Shown here one piece after another: positions 9,700 to 20,369 of a stretch of DNA of 64,000 nucleotides. Position 1 is the first letter of the stretch, and every line of letters begins with the position of its first letter. The stretch is taken from positions 82,834,595 through 82,898,594 of the forward strand of contig JBAIZL010000003.1 in NCBI GenBank assembly GCA_036971475.1. Reading direction: 5' to 3'. A program made the position numbers and the translations under genes. The notes below the pieces were generated by a model. It was not told the origin of the DNA, did not search any database, and saw only the letters and a program-made list of their open reading frames with translations. This stretch comes from Prosapia bicincta (Eukaryota > Arthropoda > Insecta > Hemiptera > Cercopidae).

Positions 9700-11821
9700 A
9701 ACAAAAAAGAAATTTTGGAACTCAAACAAAAACTAAAAAATAATGACTACATAATACTAAAATCAGATAAAACAAACACACCAGTAATAATCGAAAATAC
9801 CAAATACATCAATTCAATGACAAACCTTACAAAAGATAATAAATACAAACAAATCCCAGACCCATCTAACAAATACAATAAAAAACCCAATAGTAACACA
9901 CAGAAATACCTTAAACTATACCAATAATACCACACAAGACATTACCCATTTAAACCATGCACATCAATATTAACACATTCAGCACGGCGGCGATATTGGT
10001 AATCTCATCAAACTACTGTCTTTTTACGTTAACTTCTACCTCTGACGGTAGTGGAACGCTATGCGGGTTGCAAAGCTTGTCGTAGCATCTAATTATCGAG
10101 CCCGTTATTCTCAAATAGTTTTATTTCTAATATATACAGGTTTATTTGGGACGTCAAAACAGTGTATTAGACACTAAAATATTGTTTTATTTATCGGGTC
10201 ACAATTAAAAAAAAAGAAATACAAATGATAAATTACTGTATGACAAATAATAAAACACAATAAAAAAGACAGAGAAAACAATATAATTTACATACAAAAC
10301 TAAAGACTTCACTACTAAAATATACTACAAACTAAAATAAGCACTCAACGTTTAACTCGAAATGTTTGTTTCTGTTTGTGCCATGTGTTTCACATAGCCA
10401 TAGAGATCAATAATGTAAACGGAGACGTAGATAATACATAGATATGTCACGTCCGAGACTATTTATAGCCGAGATTGGCTGACATTTGTTTACTACAATC
10501 TTATGTTGACACATTAGATTTTCGGGCGTCCAACAAGCATTTTGTCAATGACTCATATTTACAATAGTCTGTTCCCACCTCGAGTTGGTTCATTCACTCT
10601 AATAGGGCAGTTATCGTCTATTCTTGCGTTAGTTCAGAAAGTTTAGTTAATTTTTATGATTGTTGTTTTTACCGGATATTTTGCCGTGTTAAGTGGTTCG
10701 AGCTAAAAAAAAACATTAAAACATGAAAGTTAAACGAAATTTAATCTGTTCATAAAATTCCCTGACGCATTGTTTCAGTTGAAGCATCAAAAGTTAACTT
10801 GGGATGGTCGGATATAAAAACGACTCAGACACAATGTTTTCCAAACTCTTCCGAAGCACTGACGTAAAAATCAAACCTTTATACAAACACATATCGACAC
10901 TAGAGAAGTTTCAATTAGCCTGGGAGTGAGCGTGCCGGTGAGCTCGCCGTCTCTAAGAAGTTAAGCTGGGAGCGCACCGGCAAGCTCTCTGTGCCTCGTA
11001 AGGGAACCCAGAGTTTGCTGGTACGGTGGACATGCTGAACGTGTTAAACAGGCATACCTAAAATCCACAAACCCAACACACCATTTAGACCACTAATAAA
11101 TTTCAAAACAGCCCCATCTTACATAATCACAATAATACTAGCAAAATAATAAGATCTAAAATACATATCAACAACACATATAATATAAAAAACTGATACA
11201 AATTAATTAATAAAATAAAAAATCAGAAACAAACAGCAACACAAAAAATAATTAGTTATGACATAACCAACATTTACCCTAAATGTCCTAATAGAAGAAA
11301 CCATAGATATAATAAAAAACAAACTAATACACAATAACGAGAAAGAAAACACAATAAATAGTATTATTAGATAATCAAATACATATTTAACCAAAATTAC
11401 TTCCAATTTAACAATAAATAAATGGGGAACAACTGGACTCCCCATGGGATCACCCATATCATCAGTCATGTCAGAAATATATCTACAACACTTCGAACAA
11501 ATAATAATTACACCTATACTACACACACATAACATTTCACTTTGGACAAGATATGTAGATGATATACTTGTAATATACCAACCTACCATTCACAACGAAC
11601 ACATCATAATACTAAAGAAACTAAATACATACAACAAAAACATACAATTTAGCTACAAAACAGAAACAAACAGAACAATTAACTATCTTGACATTACATT
11701 AAATATAAACAATAATAAAATAGAAACTACAGTACATAGAAAACCTACTTCCAATAATACCACAATACACAACAAATCTAACCACCCCGGGACACACAAA
11801 ATTAACACCTACAGTAAATGA
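9700..11821 (+). pseudogene. Penelope-like reverse transcriptase, fragmented
   Basis: Pieces in several frames show PLE reverse-transcriptase motifs. LKSDKTNTPVIIENTKY (about 9763) matches the N-terminal 'ADKG/VI' region. SYDITNIYPKCP (about 11256) is motif A with the catalytic Asp. LPMGSPISSVMSEIY (about 11438) is motif B. RYVDDILVIY (about 11551) is motif C with the catalytic Asp pair. VHRKPTSNN lies at about 11736. The frame is open only from 11444 to 11821. A 1,070-bp MITE separates the N-terminal part. Confidence 0.85.
9974..11043. mobile_element. Non-autonomous piggyBac-type element with TTAA duplication, copy 1
   Basis: The element is flanked by TTAA on both sides (9970-9973 and 11044-11047). 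Its ends are inverted: CACATTCAGCACGGCGG at the left and, on the opposite strand, CACGTTCAGCATGTCCACC at the right. There is no open frame. It interrupts the reverse transcriptase of a Penelope-like element, and the coding sequence resumes after it. A related copy lies at about 60818-61852. TTAA target choice and the short inverted ends are typical of piggyBac-type elements. Confidence 0.88.
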
Positions 11822-12120
11822 TAAATAAAGCAATAAAATACACACAAGATAACAAACAAAAATTAAATGAAGAATTAGATAACATTACAAAAATAGGAAT
11901 AGGAAAAGGACACAACAAACACCTTATAAAAAACATATATAATAAATTTACAAAAAAACCCAACCTCAACACAACACTACAACCTGAACACAAAAACAAA
12001 AATAATAATAAAAAAATGTACCTAAAATATAAATACACCAATAACAAAATAGAAAAAATAACAAATATATACAACAAAGAACACTACACTCCAACATACA
12101 AACCAAATAATAAAATATCT

Positions 12121-12400
12121 TAATAACACAAACCACAAAACAAATATAGAAAATATAACCTATCTGGAATCTATAAAATTACGTGTAACGACTGCAACAC
12201 ATTCTATATAGGAAAAACAACCAAGTCATTCAAAATAAGATTTGCAGAACATTACAGAGCATTGAAAACTAAAAATAAAATAGCATCAAATGTAGAAGAA
12301 CACCTAATATCACATGAACATGAAATAACAAGTTACAAAAATAATCTAACCATACTTGAAATAAATGTTAACCCAATAGAACTAAACTAACTAGAAAAAT
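12121..12400 (+). pseudogene. GIY-YIG endonuclease domain of the Penelope-like element
   Basis: The translation has SGIYKITCNDCNTFYIGKTT and then FKIRFAEHYRAL, followed by EEHLISHEHEI. The GIY and YIG strands, the Arg of the following helix and the downstream Glu/His residues are visible. The domain nicks target DNA in Penelope-like elements. It is separated from the RT by stops and ends near 12388 in a stop. Confidence 0.85.
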
Positions 12401-12839
12401 ACCACATCTATAAAAACATACACAACAATTTAATGAACCAACAGACAACATGTGCAGATGACATACTTTTCAAAAACATCATGCACGCGGCACAAGAGGA
12501 AAAATATATGATGTCAACAAATACAATGGACCGAACTAATTAAGGCCCTCCCCCTCTGATTGCAACCTTTCAGAATTGAGAAGATGGGAGTTATCATACC
12601 AGTGGAACACCAAATCTAGAGAACCTCCTAACCTCAACATCAGATACAACTCCTTTTACCTTACCCCTATTTTCTACCATTTTTAACAACTCTATTTACC
12701 TTCCTTCTGACAGACTATAAATATCTAATTTCAAATAATCAATATTTATACAAATCACATATAGTACTATATCATAAACTATAAATCCGTGAATCTGTGA
12801 CATTTAGATATTTATACACATCTGTGGTTTACTTCAGTC
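12401..12839 (+). other. 3' untranslated tail of the Penelope-like element
   Basis: No coding sequence. It links the GIY-YIG remnant to the terminal repeat at 12840 and is inferred to belong to the element because a parallel arrangement occurs on the minus strand at 18160-18540. Confidence 0.55.
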
Positions 12840-13005
12840 TTTTCTTTTCCTCTTTTTTGATTGACAAAGATCATGTTTGATCGAAATATTTCAATAGTGA
12901 GATAAGTTTTTTATATGTGTCTATTTATTTCCAAGAGATTCCAGTTTTGAACTATTGCCATTAGGTAAGTCTGTCAGTCTCCTATTTAGTCCAAAAATTC
13001 CGATT
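12840..13005 (+). repeat. Penelope terminal repeat, family D, with decayed hammerhead-like motif
   Basis: It contains TTGACAA, an extra A, hairpin GATCA..TGATC, GAAA and TATTTCAA, then the dispersed tail CCAAGAGATT-CAGTTTTG...GTAAGTCTGTCAGTCTCCTA. The same tail occurs at 14320-14395, 17728-17800 (minus), 18025-18095, 21919-21987, 22365-22400 (minus), 28660-28720 and 40895-40985 (minus). The core CUGANGA is decayed here but intact (CTGAAGA) at 17954. Confidence 0.7.
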
Positions 13006-14252
13006 GTCAAATTTTTTTTTATTGTGTTGGTTTACATGCCCCTGAAGTATGACAATTTTCAGCTGTATTTATTGTTCACTTTATCTGTGGCAGCCGCTAA
13101 GGTTAGACGTGTTTTCATGAGCTCGGCGATTTTCTATTGTAAAAAAAAAATGGATCAAAGAATTTGTATTAAGTTTTGCGTAAAAAATGAAATAAAGTGT
13201 AACAAAGTGTGCAAAATGTTAACAAAGGCCTATGGTGAGTCTGCTATGAAAAAAACAAGTATTTACGAGTGGTATAAGCTTTTCCAAGATGGCCGCGAAG
13301 ACGTAGACGATGACGAACGCCCCGGACGTCCCACATCAACAACCGATGAAAAAGTGGAAGCAATGGTTATGAATGATCGCTGAATCACAATCAGAAGTCA
13401 CTGATGGTTTTGGCATATTGATTGGCTCATGCCATGACTTTTTTGTGAAAATTTTTGGTATGAAACTCGTGGCAGCAAAATTTGTCCCAAAATTGTTGAA
13501 TTTCGATCAAAAACAGCGGCGAATGGAAGTTGCTCAGGAATCAGTAAATGAAGTCAGCGACGATGCAGAATTAATGAAATGTATTATAACAGGCGACGAA
13601 ACATGGGTTTACGGATATGATGGTGTCGAAACGAAGGCTCAATCGTCCCAGTGGAAGCATTCTGGCTCTCCAAGACCGAAAAAGGCTCGGCAAGTGCGGC
13701 AGAACGTCAAGGTTATGCTTACTGTGTTCTTTGATTTTAATGGCATAGTGCATCATGAATTCTTGCCACAAGGTTTAATGATCAATAAAGTGTACTATCT
13801 ACAAGTTCAACGCCATTTGTATGAAGCAGTGCGAAGAAAACTATTTGTGGCAAAACAATTCATGGCTTTTGCATCACGATAATGCACCAGCTCACACATC
13901 GTTGCTTGTTCGTGATTTTCATGGCGTAAAAATAACACTGTAATGATGCCCCAACCTCCATATTCACCAGACATGGCCCCTTGTGACTTTTTCCTTTTTC
14001 CAAAAATAAAAAAAACCCTTGAAGGGTCGTCGTTTCACAAGCATAGATAACATTAAAAGTGCATCGCTGAAAGAGCTCAAAGCTATCTCAAAGATTGAGT
14101 TCCAGAAGTGTTTTGAGATTTGGAAAAAGCGCTGGCATAAGTGCATAATATCTAGTGGGGACTACTTTGAAGGGGACAATATCAGTGTAGATGAATAAAT
14201 AAATATTTTTTTCAAAAAACTAAAATTCCGGGTATTTTTTGAACACACCTCG
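13006..14252 (+). mobile_element. mariner element (Tc1/mariner), 5' end damaged
   Basis: The right end reads CCCGG/GTATTTTTTGAACACACCTCG and is followed by TA, typical of a mariner terminal inverted repeat. The matching left repeat cannot be recognised. Sequence begins around 13006 directly after the family D tail. The transposase gene inside is frameshifted at several points. The element is non-functional. Confidence 0.9.
13150..14199 (+). pseudogene. mariner transposase, frameshifted
   Basis: The N-terminal DNA-binding part (13150-13383) reads YEWYKLFQDGREDVDDDERP. The next frame (13373-13882) has GDETWVYGYD with the first catalytic Asp and PRPKKARQVRQNVKVMLTVF. A third frame has LHHDNAPAHTSLLVRDF with the second Asp, and a fourth has PPYSPDMAPCDFFLFP with the third Asp. 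So the DD34D triad is traceable, but at least three frameshifts and a late stop cluster (after 14040) break the gene. A normal mariner transposase has about 345 residues. Confidence 0.92.
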
Positions 14253-14254
14253 TA

Positions 14255-14440
14255 CAAAAACTTATCACACTATTGAAATATATCGATCAAAAATTTTTTT
14301 GTATATGTCTATTTATTTATTTCCAAGAGATTGCAGTTTTGGACTATTGCCATTAGGTAAGTCTGTCAGTCTCCTATCTAGTCCAAAAATTCCTAAATAA
14401 GCTTTAAGTTCTACTACAACTAACTTAATATATATATGCT
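14255..14440. repeat. Family D Penelope terminal repeat, rearranged copy
   Basis: It begins with an inverted piece (CTTATCACACTATTGAAATATATCGATC) and switches at about 14293-14300 to the forward tail (ATGTCTATTTATTT...CCAAGAGATTGCAG). The inverted-then-forward order is what remains of a palindrome whose centre was deleted. It ends in AAGCTTTAAG...ACTAACTTAATATATATA, the family's outer end. Confidence 0.65.
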
Positions 14441-14727
14441 GATACGTATTCCTTCACGGATGGAAAAACATGATGAATAGTAACTATCTGGAGTACATCC
14501 GTTCATTCTGCAGTCCATAAATTCGCAGTTCCGACGTTTCGCTAGAATCTCATCCAGCATTGATGAGGTGAACCCAACAACAGTAGAAGAGCGAGTAGTA
14601 GTAGTGGTTCAATTTCTACCCAATGAAAAACATCGATCTTGGCTTCCTCCAATCAAATTTGAAATTTGTACGTTATCTTTTTTTTTAAACTATCCATTAT
14701 TTTTGAAAGTTTGCAGTAAAACTGTCC
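14441..14727. other. Unassigned repeat-like spacer
   Basis: No gene. On the minus strand a segment GCTGGATGAGATTCTAGCGA followed by AACGTC resembles Penelope tail hairpins but has an extra base in the core. It abuts the gypsy LTR-like repeat. Confidence 0.35.
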
Positions 14728-15461
14728 TATAAATTATTATTATTTTTTTTTTAAGTGTAGTTCTCTCCCGTCTCTTTCAACTTTCTAAATTCTAACAAAA
14801 AACTTTACCCTAGTTCTCTAAGGGTTTTACAAATTGTTTATTTCCTCAACTACTTTTTTTATTTCAAACTTTTTTTTTTTGTTTATTGTATTTCTTTGTC
14901 GGCTTTTACTAAGTCAACTTTTGCAAGTATTGCTTACTGTTAATGTTTAGTTATTATTATTATTATTTTTTTAATATTATTATTTATAAATTTAACATTA
15001 TAATTTGTCCCCAACAAAAATTTTCTGTTATAAATTTAAACAATTCTATTATTTGCTTTTTTTTCTTTTTTTTTTTTAGATTTAAATGAATGAAAACTTT
15101 TTGTTTAAACCCTTTTTTAAATAGATTGATCTAGACATATTTACTAACTTATTCTAATTTCTTAAAACACTAGTGACATGAAACTCAAACTGCTACAACT
15201 CTATTGCTGTCACAAATCTACCCATAAAGTCCCTTTTCATTTTCTCTTACACAAAGGCTCCTTTTTAGCTACCTGTTTCTTATTGTCTCTTTCCACAACA
15301 GAAACCTTTTTTTTTCACAAAGTCTTTCTACTGCTGACCCTCAACATTTTTGTCCCATTAAATATTTACAACCTTACTTACACATGTCTATTTCTAAACA
15401 AAATATCTAACAGTTTATTATAGTTAATAGTCTGACAGATTTTATTGGAGTTTATTTAATT

Positions 15462-17340
15462 CTAATCCACTATTACTGATTTGATATATTTTTTAAAATT
15501 TCTAACATTAAATTTTCCTTTTACAGCATGGTTTTGTAGAGTGGCAACTAGGTAGCTAGACTTCCCATATTTCTCAATTACCCTATATGGTCCTTTGAAT
15601 AATTCTAAAAATTTCTTGTATATCCCCTTTTCCACATTAGATGTATTTAGTGCCCTGATCAACACTAAATCTCCTACTTCATAATCGGTTAACTGGTTTT
15701 CTTGATTAAACTTCTTGGCACAGTTTTCCCTTTTTCTATTCATTCGTAAATAAATTTCAGCGGTGTCGACGATTTTTTCACTTTCATTCTCTGGCATTTT
15801 TATAAATTTGTCCCATATTCTTTTCGGTTTTCTTCCAAATTGTGCTTCATGTGGAGTAACTCTAATTGTTTCTTGAAATGTTTTGTTGATTATTGTTTGT
15901 ACATCCTCCAATAGTAATTCCCAATTTCTATGATTTTCTTTTAATAATATTCTGAAAAGTTGATTCAGTTGTCTCATGGTTCTCTCAGCTCTGTTACTTT
16001 GTGGGTTCCTCACCGAAGTGTGTAGTGTTTTTATTTGAATTCGTCGGAGTTCTTCTTTGCATTTTCTTGCAGTAAATTGCGTTCCATTATCCGTGATAAT
16101 AGCCTGCGGTTTTCCATGTCTATTGCAGTAATCTTGCAATCTCCTTAGTGTAATAGTCGTTGTAGGTCTATTGACTTTATAAAGCTGTACATATTTAGTG
16201 AATACGTCAATGAAAACCAAAATATATTTTGCACTACTTTTTCCCTTTGGTAAAGGACCACAGTAATCCATAGATAACAATTCTCCTTTGTCTTTTGGTA
16301 TGATACAATCCATTTCCCCAACTCTATGTCGTATGTCATGTTTGCATTTCTGGCATATTTCACATGATTTGACTATTTGTTCGATGTCTTTACTGCGATG
16401 ATCCGCTGCGAAATCTTCTTTAAATGATTGATAACTCTTGTTAATACCTAAGTGGCCAAAGTGAGTATGTATTTCAGTGATTAGATTCCTTTTGATATTG
16501 TCTGGTATGTATAACTTGAAATGACCTTTATCTCGACGATATAACTTGCCTTCCCATAATTTGTAATGCTGGTGTAATTTGTCCGATGAATTCTTTAATT
16601 TATTAACTATAAGTTTTGTTTTATGGTCTTTGTCTTGAATGGTCTGTATATGTTTCAACATATCCAAAACCTTGTGGTCAAATTTATTACGTATTTGAAT
16701 GAAATTACTGTCTTGATTTGTTTCTATGTTGTCTTCACCCGGGTGTCTGCTTAATGCGTCGGCTACAATATTATCTTTTCCGTTGCAATGTTTTATTTCA
16801 AAGTTATACTCCTGTATAAGTAACATCCAGCGGGTCATATGAGCGTTTAACAGTTTACACTTGTTAATGTATGATAGAGCCTTATTATCTGTAATCACCG
16901 TCAAAGGGTTCCCCAACACAAAACATCTGAATTTTTTGAGATTATAACCTTGTGGTCAAATTTATTACGTATTTGAATGAAATTACTGTCTTGATTTGTT
17001 TCTATGTTGTCTTCACCCGGGTGTCTGCTTAATGCGTCGGCTACAATATTATCTTTTCCGTTGCAATGTTTTATTTCAAAGTTATACTCCTGTATAAGTA
17101 ACATCCAGCGGGTCATATGAGCGTTTAACAGTTTACAGTTGTTAATGTATGATAGAGCCTTATTATCTGTAATCACCGTCAAAGGGTCCCCAACACAAAA
17201 CATCTGAATTTTTTGAGATTATGCACAATACTCAGAAGCTCCTTCTCTGTCGTACTGTAGTTCAGTTCAGCTCCTTTAAATGTTCTACTTGTGTACCCAA
17301 TCACGGCAATATGTTCTTCTGCATCATATTGGAATAATTA
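15462..17340 (-). pseudogene. Ty3/gypsy pol fragment: RNase H and integrase
   Basis: The long open frame 16919-15462 (485 codons) begins in RNase H (LTVITDNKALSYI, then ADALSRHPG). The integrase zinc finger follows (HTHFGHLG and CEICQKC), then the core with Asp in LLSMDYCGPLP, Asp in AIITDNGTQF and Glu in NPQSNRAERTMRQL, and a C-terminal region with DLVLIRALN and GPYRVIEKYG. Upstream (17340-17226) RNase H continues with GYTSRTFKGAELNYSTTEKE. A 278-bp tandem duplication (16670-16947 and 16948-17225) with a 1-bp difference in a C run breaks the frame. The integrase frame itself is intact. Confidence 0.92.
16670..17225 (-). repeat. 278-bp tandem duplication inside the gypsy RNase H
   Basis: The two units, 16670-16947 and 16948-17225, are nearly identical (one C/G difference near 16858/17138 and one extra T in the first unit near 16909). 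Each encodes the same RNase H segment. The copy is recent relative to the element. Confidence 0.93.
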
Positions 17341-17648
17341 TTCGCCTAAAGCATATCCACACTGCAGCATCACACTGCAGTATAAATTATTATTATTTTT
17401 TTTTAAAGTGTAGTTCTCTCCCGTTCCTTTCAACTTTCTAAATCCTAACAAAAAACTCTACCCTAGTTCTCTAAAGGGTTTTACAAATTGTTTATTTCCT
17501 TAACTACTTTTTTTATTTCAAACCTTTTTTTTTTGTTTAATGTATTTCTTTGTCAGCTTTTACCAAGTCAACTTTTGCAAGTATTGCTTACTGTTAATGT
17601 TTAGTTTTTATTATTATTATTTTTTATATTAATATTTATAAATTTAAC

Positions 17649-17653
<5 letters not shown>

Positions 17654-17693
<40 letters not shown>
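17654..17693. repeat. (AT)n tract, left border of palindrome
   Basis: Simple dinucleotide repeat between the truncated gypsy LTR and the outer end of a family D palindrome. Confidence 0.95.
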
Positions 17694-17695
<2 letters not shown>

Positions 17696-17727
17696 GGTTA
17701 GTTCTAGTAGAGCTTAAAGCTTATTTA

Positions 17728-18092
17728 GGAATTTTTTGGACTTGATAGGAGACTGACAGACTTACCTAAAGGCAATAGTCCAAAACTGCAATCTCTTGGA
17801 AATAAGCACATATAAAACACTTAATACACTTTTATTTGAAATATTTCGATCAACATGATCTTCTTCAGTCAAGAAAGAGAAAAAGAGAAAAAGAAAAAGA
17901 GAAAAAGAGAAAACAAAACAAAAGATTCTTTTGTTTTGTTTTCTCTTTCTTGACTGAAGAAGATCATGTTGATCGAAATATTTCAAATAAAAGTGTATTA
18001 AGTGTTTTATATGTGCTTATTTCCAAGAGATTGCAGTTTTGGACTATTGCCTTTAGGTAAGTCTGTCAGTCTCCTATCAAGTCCAAAAAATT

Positions 18093-18095
<3 letters not shown>
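17728..18095. repeat. Family D Penelope palindrome with paired hammerhead-like motifs
   Basis: Two arms are inverted copies, with a purine-rich centre near 17925. The left arm has an extra (GAAAAA)-like run at 17879-17909. Each arm carries the motif TTGA, CTGAAGA, A, GATCA-TGT-TGATC, GAAA, TATT, TCAA (plus strand 17950-17986, minus strand 17836-17872). Because the arms are inverted, the same 74-codon frame opens on both strands; this is a by-product and not a gene. The outer end on the left includes TTAGTTCTAGTAGAGCTTAA. (AT)n tracts lie on both sides. Confidence 0.85.
17950..17986 (+). ncRNA. Hammerhead-like motif, family D, intact CUGANGA core
   Basis: Stem I could pair TTGA with TCAA. The core CTGAAGA (17954-17960) is followed by an extra A, then stem II GATCA/TGATC with a 3-base loop, then GAAA (17975-17978). 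Stem III would be very short. The core is canonical except for the single extra base before stem II. Activity is untested. Confidence 0.5.
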
Positions 18096-18154
<59 letters not shown>

Positions 18155-18159
18155 TATAT
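18095..18159. repeat. (AT)n tract, right border of palindrome
   Basis: Dinucleotide repeat joining the family D palindrome to a minus-strand family C Penelope tail. Confidence 0.95.
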
Positions 18160-18540
18160 TACGTTATCCATTGTTTTTCCGTTGCACTGACTTTATGAAG
18201 TTAATATATTACTATTGTAAGTAATTTTTCCACCATTAAGTGCAATGATTTTACCTTGTGTGATGAGGCACCTTTCGGTCACTTGACCATTGACGAATCA
18301 CTGATATTTTTCTGGTGTAGATGTTCGGTCCGTGATGTTGGTATTTGTTGACGTTACACGCATTTTCTCTTGATCTGCGTGTATGATGTTTTTATATAGT
18401 ATGTCTTCTGTATATGTGGTCTGTAGGTTCATTAAATTGTTGTGTGTGCTTTTATAAATGTGCTATTTTTCTAGTGAGTTTAATTCTATTGGGTTACTAT
18501 TTATTTCCAGTATGGTTAGGTTATTTTCGTAGTTTGTTAC
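18160..18540 (-). mobile_element. Penelope-like 3' end, minus strand, with family C terminal repeat
   Basis: Read on the minus strand from 18540, the C-terminal end of the GIY-YIG region (NLTILEINSNPIELNSLEK) passes into an untranslated tail and then into the family C repeat (GTGAT...GGTCA-AG-TGACC-GAAA-GGTGCC-TC-ATCAC at about 18255-18301). This directly ties the family C repeat to a Penelope-like element. It meets a plus-strand fragment of the same kind at 18540/18541. Confidence 0.8.
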
Positions 18541-19000
18541 AATAAATTTACAAAAAAACCTAACCTCAACACAACACTACAACCTGAACACAAAAATAAT
18601 AAAAAAATCTACCTAAAATATAAATACACCAATAACAAAATAGAAAAACTAACAAATATATACAACAAAGAATACAACACTCCAACATACAAACCAAGTA
18701 ACAAAATAATAAAATATCTTAATAACACAAACCACAAAACAAATATAGAAAAACATAATCTATCAGGAGTTTACAAAATTACATGTAACGACGGCAATGC
18801 ATTTTACATAGGGAAAACGACCAGATCATTTAAAATGAGATTTGAAGAACATTACAGAGCATTCAAAAATAAAAATACAAAGGTATCAAATGTTGCAGCA
18901 CACCTAATATCACATAAACATGAAATAACAAACTACGGGAACATGTTGAACAAACCCTCCAAATTTCATCAATTTCTGTTCAGCAGTTTAGGCATCTATA
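18541..19000 (+). pseudogene. Penelope-like GIY-YIG fragment, plus strand
   Basis: It starts inside the linker between RT and endonuclease and then has GVYKITCNDGNAFYIGKTT, MRFEEHYRAF and AAHLISHKHEI. It closely resembles 11940-12360. It is truncated after the His-rich segment. Together with 18160-18540 it forms an inverted junction of two copies. Confidence 0.82.
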
Positions 19001-19490
19001 ACATACATACACATATACACATTCATTTTTATAGATATAGATATATTTAACATGTTTCTACATTTTACAATTTGACATTTAAAATTGTAATTAAAATTTC
19101 ATATGTAATTGATATTATAAAATTTATATATATGATAAATTTAAAAGTTTAAATGTATAATTTTAAACAAAGATATGTTTTGCTTGTTAGATTTTGTAAT
19201 GTGTGTTGGTTATTATTTTTAAAAAGTGTTATTTCATCATATCAGTAAGTTTACTGAAAAGTAGATAAAAGGGTTCTGCAAAAGTTTAAAGATTGTGTTC
19301 TTGTGGATATGTTCAAAATTGTTTTAAAATATTTTTGTATGGTTGTTTCATTCTATATTGTGTTAGTTAAAATCTATGGGACTTAAGTTGGATTCTAGGT
19401 AGAACTGTTTTGTTTCAAAACAACTCTTATTTTGTGGACGAGATTTGTCAGTATGACTGTTTTGCCTATATAAAGGCGAAAGGATTATGG
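19001..19490. other. AT-rich non-coding sequence
   Basis: No gene or recognised repeat. Low complexity. Confidence 0.4.
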
Positions 19491-20290
19491 TAGGGACAAA
19501 AATCTCCTAATCTAAGAAAAAGAAAGTATTATGACATCATATGCCTTACTTCTTGGTTTCGGCATCCAGAATCGGGAGACCCCGATGACATGGTGTCCAA
19601 AATAAACAGTAGCTGCCAGCGCCCAGTAATTCCTGTTTATCAGGATTTTATCCATGTACAGTACCCTCCGAGTTTTGATTTCAGCCTTTCTCTGTTGGTT
19701 TGGTCCTGTGCAGAGTAGTAATATATGATGTATGGTCTTTGGGATATTGTGCTATCGCTGAATTTGAAGCGTTGTGGCCAATTCGAGCCTGTGCCGCGAA
19801 CACAGCCGTAGATCTTTGGACACCAGGATAAAGGGATTGGCTTGTGGGTTATTCCTTAATGTTAAATAAGATCTTCTAGTAGGTTCTAATCTCCAGCGTT
19901 CAACCCACTTCTCCAGGAACAACTCTTTAGGTTTTTGTTGGTATTTTGCAAGCGAGAGTTTGGAACTCCCAATAGGTTTGAGATAGATGGAAATTTAGCT
20001 ATTTTGTCTGTTTTTTTCATTTCTCACTTCAGAGTGACCAGGTATAATTTGGAGAGCAATATTCTTCTTCATTAATATTTTCAAGATGTTCTTCATTTCA
20101 CTATTTCACAGATAGTAGTTTCCCATAATAGATTTGATTACTGCCTTTAGTGCTGTTTTGTATCTGTCAGAATTTAGATGCTTTCCTCCTCGAGGGGAAG
20201 GCAGCTTACCAAAGCAGCATTTATTGCTAATAATAATGGCATCATACGTGCATCCATATTCTTTTAGGTAGAATTGAAAAATTTTAATAA
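19491..20290 (-). pseudogene. Decayed 3' part of a LINE ORF2, minus strand
   Basis: On the minus strand the translation gives KPIGSSKLSLAKYQQKPKEL, WVERWRLEP and, further on, an H-x-L-x-C-like segment with RERLKSKLGG, reminiscent of the region after RNase H in R1/Jockey-like LINEs. The frame is broken and no catalytic domain is left. The family assignment is tentative. Confidence 0.4.
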
Positions 20291-20369
20291 AATTTTATTA
20301 GGACACACCTATGCTAATTTCCTTATTTAAACTTTGATTTTTCAAATTCTTTTATATTTTCAAGAGAAA

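Larger units (their letters stand above)
9684..13005 (+). mobile_element. Penelope-like element with GIY-YIG endonuclease, decayed, split by a MITE
   Basis: In order: an N-terminal RT segment (9715-9927), a MITE (9974-11043), RT fingers and palm (11050-11821), a linker (11818-12123), a GIY-YIG endonuclease (about 12160-12400), a 3' tail and a terminal repeat (12840-13005). The reverse transcriptase plus C-terminal GIY-YIG architecture is diagnostic of Penelope-like retroelements. Several frameshifts and stops inactivate it. The 3' end adjoins a mariner element. Confidence 0.88.
14728..17660 (-). mobile_element. Ty3/gypsy LTR retrotransposon remnant
   Basis: A direct repeat of about 280 bp (14728-15007 and 17381-17656) flanks pol sequence on the minus strand, consistent with LTR portions. 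Only RNase H and integrase remain. Gag, protease and most of the reverse transcriptase are gone, and the upstream LTR is cut off by an (AT)n tract at 17657. Region 15008-15461 is probably the rest of the downstream LTR or untranslated tail. The element lies between two family D Penelope repeats. Confidence 0.85.

Noticed and set aside
14520..14585. Hammerhead-like stretch on the minus strand (GCTGGATGAGATTCTAGCGA then AACGTC)
   Set aside because: The core has an additional G (CTGGATGA) and stem II cannot form well, so it was not counted as a ribozyme candidate.
17762..18060. Two nearly identical 74-codon frames on opposite strands
   Set aside because: They are the same sequence read in both arms of a palindrome, not two genes.
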